Positions 16,756-25,058 of a DNA stretch of 64,000 nucleotides are shown piece by piece. Source of the stretch: Natrinema marinum (GTDB lineage Archaea > Halobacteriota > Halobacteria > Halobacteriales > Natrialbaceae); NCBI RefSeq assembly GCF_024296685.1, contig NZ_CP100763.1, positions 3,224,001 to 3,288,000 of the forward strand. The letters run 5' to 3'. Position 1 is the stretch's first letter, and every line of letters begins with the position of its first letter. The notes under the pieces were generated by a model. The model made no database searches and was not told the DNA's origin. It saw nothing but the letters and a program-made list of their open reading frames with translations. Both the position numbers and the translations under genes were made by a program.

Positions 16756-17754
16756 ACGGCGTGAACAATCGTGGCGTCACTGAAACCGTTTGGCTTGCGG
16801 TGGTCTTTTCGGCGATCCCTGCGGCGCTCTCGACTCGCCCACGCTCCTGTCTCGTGACGACCGCGAACGGTGAAACGCGAATTCCACCTCCCACGTCTCC
16901 CGCCGGCACTGGCTGTCCGGGATCGATAACCGACCGAAAGACAATCCGAACTGCCCGAGAAAATACCTCTGTATGGGTCTCGGGCGGATATATTTGGCCG
17001 AATGTCTTCTAATCGCTGGAAAATAGTCGATACTGCCCGTACGAAAACCTTTATTATTGGACACTGCTTATCGACTGATGAGGTGGTGACAACGAATACC
17101 AAGCAAAATCACTCACTCGAACGGAAACCCCTGTGGCCATCGTGATCAGTACCCTGTGTACGACACACACCGGATTACGTCACGCCCCGAACCACTCTAT
17201 CGCGATCCTCGGCTTCCCGCTGTCACTTTCGATACCAATACACGAATCAGTTCACTCATCTCGCTCCTCGTCGTGCACCGCATCGATTTCTCGAGCGTGC
17301 TCTGTGATCGGTCCGAGCGATTGACCCGCCGCGTCGATTTCTCGAGCGATTCGATCGCTATGCGAGCGTTCCCCGCTCTGAGGTCCGTGATGTACTCGAG
17401 GGCTTCGCCAGTCTCAGGCCTCTTTTCGTTCGGGTACGGTGGCGCAGAAGAATCGGATACCGAATCGGGGATCAATGATGACCCAGTGCTACTCTCACCC
17501 GACTCGGCAGGCCCCTCTACGGTGTGTGAGAGATTAGCATTGTCGTCAGGTGTTTCGACAGTTCCGTCGTCGGCGAGCGCACGGTGAACGCCCGCACCCG
17601 TGGGCCGGATGTGCGATGAGCGTCCGGTTCTCGACATCGGACGGCTGGCTCGCCGAAACGAATCCACTCGATCGCCTCCAGAATGCCGCCGCTAACCGGT
17701 GTGAGAACGGGTGAAGTAAAGTGGCGAAAATGTTCGCCTCACGTCTATATCGTA
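16756..17754. other. Gene-poor interval downstream of tRNA-Pro
   Basis: About 1 kb without a convincing complete gene, lying directly beyond the 3' end of the minus-strand tRNA-Pro, a classic insertion position for integrative elements. It holds a good TATA-like box (TTTATTA, 17050-17056) that would drive a leaderless frame starting GTG GTG at 17083, which stops after 20 codons (17083-17145). It also holds a possible decayed gene on the minus strand (17197-17412). No copy of the tRNA 3' end marking an att site is visible inside the interval. Confidence 0.5.
17197..17412 (-). pseudogene. Possible remnant of an AAA+ (Orc1/Cdc6-like) gene
   Basis: The C-terminal 70 or so residues of a longer open frame read ...ALEYITDLRAGNARIAIESL... 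followed by a basic helix and SEMSELIRVLVSKVTAGS. The AGNARIAIESL segment resembles the sensor-2/lid helix of Orc1/Cdc6-type AAA+ proteins (AGDARxAIxxL), and the next segment could be the start of a winged helix. The preceding 85 codons lack any AAA+ core, so if the resemblance is real the gene is a broken remnant. The match is short and made from memory; chance coding potential is a serious alternative. Confidence 0.25.
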
Positions 17755-17827
17755 TGGGATCGCCCGGATTTGAACCGGGGTCACGGGCACCCAAGGCCCG
17801 AAGTATACCAAGCTAACCCACGATCCC
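17755..17827 (-). tRNA. tRNA-Pro (anticodon TGG)
   Basis: The minus strand gives a complete cloverleaf of 73 bases. The acceptor stem GGGATCG/CGATCCC pairs fully, the anticodon stem CGGGC/GCCCG encloses the loop CTTGGGT with anticodon TGG, and the T arm is CCCGG-TTCAAAT-CCGGG. The discriminator is A and no CCA is encoded. No intron is present. Confidence 0.95.
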
Positions 17828-17985
17828 GTACCTTCGCTACCGCCCCGACCTCATAAAGCGTTTCGTTCTTCCGGCGGTGTCGCTGGGCGGTCGATTCACC
17901 GCGCTCGAGCGACTGTTGCGCTCTCGAGTCGCAGCGACGGAAGCCGGGCCGAACGGTTTTGGCTGCTGGCGTACTAGCGTGGGGT

Positions 17986-18234
17986 ATGTCCGGCCTCGAG
18001 ATACTGCTGCTGGTCCTCGTCCTCGTCGTCGTGTTGGGCGCGGCACAGCTCGTGCAGACGGCCAGACCCTTTATCATCAACGCGGTGGCCGGGCTCGTGG
18101 TGCTCTACGTTGCACAGGTCGTCTTCGGTGTCGGCGTCGCGGTGACGCCGCTCGTCCTCGCAATCGTCGCGATCGGCGGCGTTCCGGGCTCGGTGCTTGT
18201 GATCGTCCTGTCGATCGTCGGGGTCGCGTTCTGA
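17986..18234 (+). CDS. BofA-family membrane protein
   Basis: 82 residues with three hydrophobic stretches: residues 4-22, 29-48 and 52-80. The arrangement TARPFIINAVAGLVVLYVAQ followed by a Gly/Val-rich C-terminus is that of haloarchaeal proteins annotated as pro-sigma-K processing inhibitor BofA family. Archaea have no sigma K, so the bacterial role does not carry over; a function as inhibitor or partner of a membrane protease is only a guess. The ATG at 17986 is preferred to one at 17959 because MSGLEILL is the usual start. It converges with the gene at 18251. Confidence 0.8.
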   Translation: MSGLEILLLVLVLVVVLGAAQLVQTARPFIINAVAGLVVLYVAQVVFGVGVAVTPLVLAIVAIGGVPGSVLVIVLSIVGVAF

Positions 18235-18250
18235 GCGCTCTTGGAGCCGC

Positions 18251-18940
18251 TTACTTCCCGAGAATCTGTGCGATGTCCTCGTCGGTCGCTTCGGTGCTGG
18301 CGTCGGGCTCGAGATCGTAGCTCGGTTCGTTGTCCCACTCTGCCAGCAGGGTCGCGACCTCCTCGTCGGTCGCTTCCGGCAGCGACTCGTCGGTGTCGTC
18401 GTCGGCGACGACCGCGTCGAAGATCGTGCCGAACGTCGAGACGACGCGGTCCTCGTGGCGCGTCGGATCGAAGTGGAAGTGGGCGTAAGCGTCGACGCTC
18501 GAGAGGCGGTTGGTGAGGACGTGCGTGAATTGGAAGACCTCCTTGGGCGAGGTGTGCCGGAGTAGGGCGTCGAGCGAGTCGAAACAGACCGTTATGTCTT
18601 CGTCGGTCTCGGACCAGTGTTTGCAAAAGCGACTGACTGCGACGCCGACCGCCGAGAGGTCGGTCGGATCGGTCACCGAGTCGGTGACGACCGGCTGGTC
18701 GAACTCCGGGATCGACTCGTCGGCGGTCAGTACGTTCCCGATCGTGAGCTGTCCGTGTTTGCCGTCGATTGCGTCCGCGTCCGGACAGTCGGGCTCCTCG
18801 TCCGCGAACGTGACCGTGAGCCGCGCCGTGCCGTCCTCGCCGTGGCACAGTCGTTCACAGGCGTCCGGCTCCGTCCGTTTCGGGTGGACGAGCAGGACGT
18901 TCGCTGGTGGGTCGATCGCGGCTGGCGTAATCGGGTCCAT
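18251..18940 (-). CDS. Degenerate RecA/KaiC-like protein (DUF7504 type)
   Basis: 229 residues. The layout is that of haloarchaeal degenerate RecA-fold proteins: an N-terminal NVLLVHP strand replacing the P-loop, a middle DLSAVGVAVSRF helix, the ITVCFDSLDALLRHT segment corresponding to Walker B, and AYAHFHFDPTRHEDRVVSTFGTIFDAVV at the end of the core. The last 50 residues are a very acidic tail with a repeated ATDEE/ATDED motif ending ILGK. With no Walker A it probably does not hydrolyse ATP. The protein encoded at 60104 has the same layout. Function unknown; relatives lie near signalling genes and here the neighbours are a helicase and a taxis transducer. Confidence 0.7.
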   Translation of the reverse strand: MDPITPAAIDPPANVLLVHPKRTEPDACERLCHGEDGTARLTVTFADEEPDCPDADAIDGKHGQLTIGNVLTADESIPEFDQPVVTDSVTDPTDLSAVGVAVSRFCKHWSETDEDITVCFDSLDALLRHTSPKEVFQFTHVLTNRLSSVDAYAHFHFDPTRHEDRVVSTFGTIFDAVVADDDTDESLPEATDEEVATLLAEWDNEPSYDLEPDASTEATDEDIAQILGK

Positions 18941-19087
18941 GGTGACAGTGCGGTGCGGTTCCCCGCGTCGGCTACCGATTGATTCCTCTCGTTCTTTACC
19001 GTTCCGGCCGCAGACAGATCAGCAAAAACGGTTACGGCCGCTTTACGACAGCTCTACCGGTAGTCACCGTTAGGTATTATTTCGAAG

Positions 19088-21208
19088 TTACAGCTCTTCG
19101 TCGCGGAGCTCGAGGTCGGCGACGAGTTCGTAGGGGTGGGCGTCCTTTCGGATGCCGTCGACGAGCGTGAACGCCTCGCCGGGTGCCAGGAAGTGCTCGG
19201 TGACGACGCGACCGAGCGGCGTGGGCTCGAAGCCGTCGATGAAGTCGTACTCGAGCAGCTTGCCGACGGCGTGTTTCGTCGGGACCTCGCCGAGCATCCG
19301 GTCGTTGAGCGCCTTCGCGGCTTTCCCGCCGACAGTGACGTTGGCGAGCGTTTCCTCGACGGCCGCGTCCTCGTCGTAGTGGGTCATCACCGACTCCATC
19401 TCTCCTTTGAGGAGTGTGAAAGCGACCTCGTCTTCGGTCATCTCCATCGAGTTGTGGTAGGTGCAGTCGGGTTCGACGAGGACGTACACCTTCCCCTCGT
19501 CGTGGTAGTCGGGTCGGCCCGCGCGGCCGAGCATCTGGTGGAACTCCTGGACCGAGAGCCACTCGATGCCCATCGCCAGCGAGTCGAAGACGACCTGCGA
19601 GGCGGGGAAGTCGACTCCCGCGGCCAGCGCGGCGGTCGTCACGACCGCCGATAGCTCTTGGTCGCCGAACTTGCGCTCGACTTCCTTCCGGCGTCCGTAG
19701 TCCAAGCCGGCGTGGTACGGCGCGGCGGAGTAATCGAGCTTCCGGCTGATCTCGTGACAGCGCCGCCGGGAGTTGGTAAAGATGATCGTCTGGCCGCGAT
19801 ACCCCTTCGAGGACTCGGTGTCGAACTCGCGTTTGACGAGTTTGTTCTCGACCCGGACCTTCTCTTGGCCGTCCGCGAAGGTGACGTGGCGCTCGATCGG
19901 TACCGGCCGCTCCTCGAACTCGATCAGCGTCGACTCGAGCGCCGCCGCCAACTGCTCGGGGTTGCCGACGGTCGCCGAGAGGGAGATCCACTGCGCGCCG
20001 CCGTAGTCGTCGCGGCGTTTCGCCCGCTGCTCGCAGGTGTATTTCAGCCGCGAGATGAGGCCGTCGAGCCGGTGGCCCCGTTCGTCCTCCTTCAAGGTGT
20101 GGACCTCGTCGATGACGACCGTTCCGATGTCGCCCATGTCCTTGCCCGTCCGCAGGGCGTGGTCGATCCCCTCGTAGGTGCCGACGATGACGTCGGCGTT
20201 GGGATCGAACTGGTTACCGTTGTCGGCGATTCGGCTCGCGCCGACGCGGATGGAGACGTCGACGAGGTGGCCATACTCCTCTTCGAAGTCCTCGTGTTTC
20301 TGGTTCGCGAGCGCGACGAGGGGGACGAGAAAGAGCATCTTCCCCTTGCCGTTTAGCACGCGGTTGATGCCGGCCATCTCGCCGATGAGCGTCTTCCCGG
20401 TCGCCGTCGCCGAGACGACCAGCTGGTCCTCGCCGTCTGCTCGCGGGCTTCGCCCGCTCGCGTGGTCCGCGGAACTCCGGTCCGCGCTATCGAAGAGCCC
20501 GTTCTCGACCGCGAGGCTCTGGACCGGCAACAGGGTCTCGAACCGGTCCTCGAGCAGCCCCTGGAGCCCCGGATGGAGGTTCAACGAGTCCGTCCGGACG
20601 GGATCGACCTCGTCGGTCGTCGCCGAAATGGTATCGAACTTCGTCAGATCGGGATCGAGTCGGCCCTTGAGCAGGTTGACGATCCGTTCGAGGTCTTGGA
20701 CCTCCATCATGAGGTCCTCGAGTCGATCCTTCGCAGCGCCGGTCACCTCGCCGCCGCCGGCAAAGGAGAGTTGGCGCTCGAGTTCCTGGCGCGCGCAGTC
20801 GCGGCAGATCCAGTCCTCGTCGTCTTTGACCGCGGTCTCGGTCGTCACCGGCGAATAGCGGCCCGCGGAAGCGCAGTACCGGCAGGTCCGCACGGCCTTG
20901 GCTTTGTCCTCGAGCTGATAGCCCGACAGCATCTCCGTCAGCTCTCGGCGAGCTTCCGGCGAGGTCTGCTCGGAGATGCGGATGCGCTCGGCTCGGCGGG
21001 CGAGTTCGACGAACTCGTCGGGCTGGCGGGGTTCCTCGCTCGAGCCGTCTTTGAGGCGAAACTTCGCGGGGCGGGGACCGGCCGACGTTTCGGAGAGGCC
21101 GAGTTTCGCCCGGAAGAGCCGCTGTCCGTCACGTTCGACGACGACGAGGTAGTCGTCGCCCGTCTGGTGACAAAAGATCGTTTCGACCTGCGGGACCTGC
21201 TTCGACAC
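19088..21208 (-). CDS. Ski2-like DEAD/DEAH-box helicase with zinc finger
   Basis: 706 residues from GTG 21208. An N-terminal domain with a zinc site (CRYCASAG...CRDC) precedes the helicase core: motif I SATATGKT, motif II DEVH, motif III SAT, motif IV IIFTNSRRRC, and motif VI QMLGRAGRP. The motif set is closest to Ski2/Hel308-type helicases. GTG 21208 is chosen because SKQVPQVETIFCH is the typical start and an AAATA element lies 26 bases upstream; the open frame extends 40 codons further to 21328. Just before motif I there is an insertion, DSADRSSADHASG and onward, encoded by the 59-bp palindromic element that is also in argH. Likely role: DNA repair or RNA remodelling. Confidence 0.88.
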   Translation of the reverse strand: MSKQVPQVETIFCHQTGDDYLVVVERDGQRLFRAKLGLSETSAGPRPAKFRLKDGSSEEPRQPDEFVELARRAERIRISEQTSPEARRELTEMLSGYQLEDKAKAVRTCRYCASAGRYSPVTTETAVKDDEDWICRDCARQELERQLSFAGGGEVTGAAKDRLEDLMMEVQDLERIVNLLKGRLDPDLTKFDTISATTDEVDPVRTDSLNLHPGLQGLLEDRFETLLPVQSLAVENGLFDSADRSSADHASGRSPRADGEDQLVVSATATGKTLIGEMAGINRVLNGKGKMLFLVPLVALANQKHEDFEEEYGHLVDVSIRVGASRIADNGNQFDPNADVIVGTYEGIDHALRTGKDMGDIGTVVIDEVHTLKEDERGHRLDGLISRLKYTCEQRAKRRDDYGGAQWISLSATVGNPEQLAAALESTLIEFEERPVPIERHVTFADGQEKVRVENKLVKREFDTESSKGYRGQTIIFTNSRRRCHEISRKLDYSAAPYHAGLDYGRRKEVERKFGDQELSAVVTTAALAAGVDFPASQVVFDSLAMGIEWLSVQEFHQMLGRAGRPDYHDEGKVYVLVEPDCTYHNSMEMTEDEVAFTLLKGEMESVMTHYDEDAAVEETLANVTVGGKAAKALNDRMLGEVPTKHAVGKLLEYDFIDGFEPTPLGRVVTEHFLAPGEAFTLVDGIRKDAHPYELVADLELRDEEL
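20432..20490 (-). repeat. In-frame palindromic element, copy 2 (inside helicase)
   Basis: Read on the minus strand it has the same two-hairpin layout as 986-1044. The first hairpin is nearly GCGGACC-GGA-GTTCCGC with one mispair; the second is GCGGGC-GAA-GCCCGC, perfectly paired. It is translated in the same phase as in argH, giving a related 20-residue polar insertion (shared pattern SAxRSSAxxASGxxPRAxG). It lies a few residues before helicase motif I, in a surface position that can accept extra residues. Confidence 0.7.
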
Positions 21209-21367
21209 GCACGTTCGTACGGCGGGACGGTATTTCAGCGATTCGGACTGCACTGCGCGTCGCGCTCGACTGCCCGCTCGCCGGACCGCCGAGCCGGCTT
21301 GCAGTTCGACCGGGAAGCGCGTAGTCACCGTATGTGATCTATAGCCGTACGTACCGCTCTTAGCGAC

Positions 21368-21375
21368 TTACATAC
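21368..21375 (+). promoter_or_regulatory. Promoter of the taxis transducer
   Basis: TTACATAC lies 25-32 bases before ATG 21400, the leaderless distance. This argues for ATG 21400 as the start and not GTG 21379, which lies too close to this element. Confidence 0.5.
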
Positions 21376-21399
21376 AGGGTGCGTCGGATTCCCTACTCG

Positions 21400-23793
21400 A
21401 TGATTCCGAATCCGTGGGAGGGTATTCCGGGCGTTCGACGCAGCTACGCGCTTCGGTTCGTCTCCGCACTCGTCGTCGTGTTCCTGGTGGTGGGGCTGTT
21501 CGGTGCGAATATCTACGCGCAGACGGGATTCGAACTCCAGTCCGACGTGAAGTCACAGCTCGTCGGCGACGCGACGAAGGACGCGAACCGACTCGACATC
21601 TGGTTTCAGTCGACCGAACGCTATCTCGGCTCGTTGCCTCGCTCGGTCGCGTTCCGCAACGACGATCGGGTGGCGATCACCGACTCGTTACACCGCATGA
21701 ACGACCGGACCGCGTTCGAGGGTGCGTATTACGTCGACGCCAAGACGGGGGCCGTCCACGCCAACGCGGGCGCGACCGCGGTCATCGAGGACGGGGGGCT
21801 GCGCCCGACGCTGCGCGACCGGCTCGCGGCCGCGATGGACGACGACTCGCAGGTCGTCTTCTCCGAGACGTTCCGGACCGACGACGGGCGACCCGCGATG
21901 CTCGCCGTCAGCCGTGTTCCCGGCCAGGCCGACCGCGTCGTCGTCGGCCTCGTCGACCTCGAGTCGCTGTCCCAGTACATGATCGGTTCCGACGAGACCA
22001 ACGACGTGATCGTCGTCGATGGAAGCGGGACCGTCGTTCTCGCGGAGGACCGATCCCTGTTGCTCGAAGATGACGCCCTCGATCCGTCGGCCGTCTCGAG
22101 CGACAACGGGACGACCTCGCTTCCGGCAGACGGGGACGGGGCGACCGACACCGTCGTCGGCTACGCGGCGCTCGAAACCGAGGGCTGGACGCTGACGACC
22201 CGCGTCCCCGCCGCACAGGCCTACTCGCTGCAGTCGGACATCTCGACGCAGATCCTGGCGATGCTCGCCGTCGTCTTCGGCAGCTTCCTCCTGCTGGGCG
22301 CGACCGTCGGTCGGAACACCGCCGGTTCGCTGCAGGACCTCGCGGAACGGGCGTCGGCGATCGAGGACGGCGATCTGGACGACCCCCTCGAGTCGGCGCG
22401 ATCCGACGAACTGGGCGACCTCTACCGGTCGATCGACCGGATGCGTCGCTCGCTGCGCGAGCGTATCGAGGAGACGGAGGCGGCGCGGGCCGAGGCCGAG
22501 CAGGCACGGTCCGAGTCCGAGCGTTTCTCCCGGCAGTTAGAGCGGACGGCCGACGCCTACGGCGAGACGATGCGCGCCTGCGCCGACGGCGACCTCACCC
22601 GGCGGCTCGAGCCCGACGCCGAGAGCGAGGCGATGGTGACGGTCGCGACCGAGTTCAACGCGATGATGGACGATATCGAGGCGACGGTGGCCGCGACGCG
22701 GGCGTTCGCCGATGCGGTCGACGAGGCCGCCCAATCGACGGCCGACGGCGTCGTCGCGGTCCGGTCGGCCTCCGAACAGGTGACCACGTCCGTCCAGGGA
22801 ATCGCCGACGGAGCCGAGCGCCAGAGCACCCACCTCGCGGCGATCGGCGACGAGATCGACGACCTCTCGACGACGACCCAACAGATCGCCGGCACTTCCT
22901 CGCAGGTCGCGACCTTAGCGGAGCGGACCGCGACGACCAGCGCGGACGCCCGGGAGGCCGCGCGGCGCGCGATCGCCGGCATGAACGCCATCGAGGACGA
23001 GGCGGCCGACGCCGTCACGGAAGTCGACCGACTCGAGGCCGAGATCGAGGCGATCGACGACCTCCTCGCGTTCATCGGCGACGTGACCAAGGAGACGAAC
23101 ATGCTCGCGTTGAACGCGAGCATCGAGGCCGCGCGCTCGAGTTCCGAAGACGCGCAGTTCAGCGCGGTCGCCGAGGAGGTCAAGTCCCTCGCCGCCGACA
23201 CCCAGAAGGCCGCGACCGATATCGAGGAGCGCCTCGAGCGGGTCAGCGCTCAGACCGAGCAGGTCGCGGCCGTGGTCCGGGAAACCGACGCGCGGATCGC
23301 GAGCCACCGCAACGCGGTCGAGACGACGGTCGACGCGCTCGAGGAGATCTCGGCGTTCGCCGAGGAGACCAACGACGGTGTCCAGGAGATCTCGGCGGCG
23401 ACCCAGCAACAGGCCGGTGCGACTCAGGAGGTCGTGACGATGACCGACGACGTGACGGCGATCAGTGAGGAGACCAGCGCCGAGGCGGAGACGGTCGCGG
23501 CGGCCGCCGAAGAACAGACTTCGTCGCTCGTCGAGGTCTCACACACCGCCACGTCGCTGTCGGAGCGCGCGCGAGCGCTCTCCGAGACGCTCTCTACCTT
23601 CGAGGTGTCTGCGGAGTCGACGGACTCCGACGAGATCGATCCGACGGCGGCCACCGAGCGACAACTCCCGGCCGCCGACGACTACGTGGTCGACTCGGAC
23701 GGTCCCGACGAACCCGCTCTCGATGCCGATCCGCGTTCGGACGCGACGGACGACGCGTCGTTTCGAGAGTTCGACTGGCCGAACGCGGAGTAA
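21400..23793 (+). CDS. Methyl-accepting taxis transducer (Htr type)
   Basis: 797 residues. A first membrane helix (about 20-40) and a second (about 284-304) flank an extracellular domain of about 240 residues with a Cache-like layout (AYYVDAKTGAVHAN, VVVDGSGTVVLAEDR, GYAALETEGWTLTTRVP). Two HAMP segments follow (GSLQDLAERASAIEDGDLDDPL; ACADGDLTRRLEPDAES), then a long signalling coiled coil whose hairpin tip reads IGDVTKETNMLALNASIEAAR (about 559-579) with AVAEEVKSLA after it. Such proteins pass chemical or redox signals to CheA/CheW. The acidic C-terminal 60 residues are disordered. No che genes are nearby. The ligand cannot be told from sequence. Confidence 0.92.
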   Translation: MIPNPWEGIPGVRRSYALRFVSALVVVFLVVGLFGANIYAQTGFELQSDVKSQLVGDATKDANRLDIWFQSTERYLGSLPRSVAFRNDDRVAITDSLHRMNDRTAFEGAYYVDAKTGAVHANAGATAVIEDGGLRPTLRDRLAAAMDDDSQVVFSETFRTDDGRPAMLAVSRVPGQADRVVVGLVDLESLSQYMIGSDETNDVIVVDGSGTVVLAEDRSLLLEDDALDPSAVSSDNGTTSLPADGDGATDTVVGYAALETEGWTLTTRVPAAQAYSLQSDISTQILAMLAVVFGSFLLLGATVGRNTAGSLQDLAERASAIEDGDLDDPLESARSDELGDLYRSIDRMRRSLRERIEETEAARAEAEQARSESERFSRQLERTADAYGETMRACADGDLTRRLEPDAESEAMVTVATEFNAMMDDIEATVAATRAFADAVDEAAQSTADGVVAVRSASEQVTTSVQGIADGAERQSTHLAAIGDEIDDLSTTTQQIAGTSSQVATLAERTATTSADAREAARRAIAGMNAIEDEAADAVTEVDRLEAEIEAIDDLLAFIGDVTKETNMLALNASIEAARSSSEDAQFSAVAEEVKSLAADTQKAATDIEERLERVSAQTEQVAAVVRETDARIASHRNAVETTVDALEEISAFAEETNDGVQEISAATQQQAGATQEVVTMTDDVTAISEETSAEAETVAAAAEEQTSSLVEVSHTATSLSERARALSETLSTFEVSAESTDSDEIDPTAATERQLPAADDYVVDSDGPDEPALDADPRSDATDDASFREFDWPNAE

Positions 23794-23868
23794 CCGTCGC
23801 TCGAGTCGGCCGTCGGCGACCTTCCTTGTGGTTGTGTTCGCTGCGAACGGCGTCGAGAAACAGTCCGC

Positions 23869-25002
23869 TCAGAAGTCGCCGTTGACGATGTCGCTGACTC
23901 GCTGTCGGTCGTAGAGTTCCTCGTCGACGCCGTAGACCTGCTCGGCCGCTCGCTCGGTGGCGACGAAGTTCGTGATCGGGCCCTGATAGAGCGGGCCGCC
24001 GCGGTGGACGTTATCGTTCTGGACGGCGCTGAGTTCGCGGGCGACGTCGTCGTCCTCCATCTTCGAGACGATCGCGCTCTGGAACTCCTCGGCGGTCTTG
24101 CCCTCCTGCCCGCGGAACATGATATAGTCGGGGTCGATCTCGAGCAGCGTTTCGTAGCCGACCTTCCCGCGCGTACTGTGGAAGTCCCGGACATCGGTCT
24201 CGGCGAACGCGTCCCTGACCTCGAGGTCACGCCACTGCTTGAAACTCGTTCCCTCGCCGATCAGATACGGCGAGAACGAGCCCATCTCGCTCGCGTCCGC
24301 CCACATGATGGCGACGGTCGGCCGCTCTCCTTCCGGCGGCACGACCTCTTCGACGTTGGACTGGAACTCGTCGTGGAGGTCAGCGAAGGCCTGGTAACGC
24401 TCTTCTTGCTTGAACACCTGCGACAGCTTTTCGAAGGCTTCGTACAGCGAGAGGTAGTCGTAGTCGTGCCAGTTGTAGCCGGTCGAGAAGATGCTGTTGC
24501 CGAAGAACGGTGTCCCGGTCGACGCTATCTGGTCGATGTCCTCCTGTTTCCAACCGTTGGCTCTGCCGATGATGAAGTTCGGATCGTTGACGAACAGGTC
24601 TACGTCCTTGCTCAGTTCCAGGAACTCCTCCAGACCCAGACTGCCGTCGCCCCAGAGCGCCTTCATTCCGCTTTTGTCGACGCTTACGTCCGGAATTTCG
24701 TCGTAGTACTGCGTGTGGTAACGACTGGTGAGATACACGGCCTCGGGCGGTTTCTGGCCCAGCGCAACCCCCATGTCGGCCCAGCTCCCGTTGTTGGTGG
24801 CCCAGGTTTCCGGGACGCTCTCGAATTCGACGTCGCCGACCGGCGGCATCGACACCGTGTACGGACCGCCGTTCGACGATCCGTTGTCGCTTCCGTTTCC
24901 GCTGTCGTCGCCGCCTATACAACCGGCGAGCGCGCTTACGCCGGCGATCGCCCCTCCCGTTCGAAGCACGTTGCGTCTCGTCCATGTTCTGTGGTCGCTC
25001 AT
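23869..25002 (-). CDS. Iron/siderophore ABC transporter substrate-binding lipoprotein 1
   Basis: 377 residues. A twin-arginine signal (TRRNVLRTGG) and a lipobox (SALAGC) send it out folded and anchor it by lipid. A Gly/Ser/Asn/Asp-rich linker follows. The mature domain is of the periplasmic-binding type used for ferric siderophores and cobalamin: two lobes with YETLLEIDPDYIMFRG near the hinge and a Trp/Tyr-rich cleft (NWHDYDYLSLYEAFEKL). ATG 25002 is used; a TTG directly before it is a poorer start. A perfect DtxR-type palindrome ends five bases upstream, so expression should rise when iron is scarce. A close paralogue is next door. Confidence 0.9.
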   Translation of the reverse strand: MSDHRTWTRRNVLRTGGAIAGVSALAGCIGGDDSGNGSDNGSSNGGPYTVSMPPVGDVEFESVPETWATNNGSWADMGVALGQKPPEAVYLTSRYHTQYYDEIPDVSVDKSGMKALWGDGSLGLEEFLELSKDVDLFVNDPNFIIGRANGWKQEDIDQIASTGTPFFGNSIFSTGYNWHDYDYLSLYEAFEKLSQVFKQEERYQAFADLHDEFQSNVEEVVPPEGERPTVAIMWADASEMGSFSPYLIGEGTSFKQWRDLEVRDAFAETDVRDFHSTRGKVGYETLLEIDPDYIMFRGQEGKTAEEFQSAIVSKMEDDDVARELSAVQNDNVHRGGPLYQGPITNFVATERAAEQVYGVDEELYDRQRVSDIVNGDF

Positions 25003-25006
25003 CAAC

Positions 25007-25024
25007 TTTTAGGCCGGCCTAAAA
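25007..25024. promoter_or_regulatory. DtxR/Idr-type iron operator 1
   Basis: TTTTAGGCCGGCCTAAAA is a perfect 18-bp palindrome with the TTAGGnnnnCCTAA core known for haloarchaeal iron-dependent repressors of the DtxR family (Idr1/Idr2). It lies between the AT-rich promoter element (about 25025-25035) and the start of the lipoprotein gene, overlapping the expected transcription start, which suits repression. Confidence 0.85.
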
Positions 25025-25058
25025 AAGTAAAAGCCTTCCGAACTCGTCCCTCCGACGC

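Noticed and set aside
16761-17012. 83-codon frame beginning at the DUF502 gene start
   Set aside because: Pro/Thr/Arg-rich, no conserved look, and no promoter at a suitable distance.
17755-17827. tRNA intron in tRNA-Pro
   Set aside because: The anticodon loop is seven bases and the cloverleaf is complete without extra sequence.
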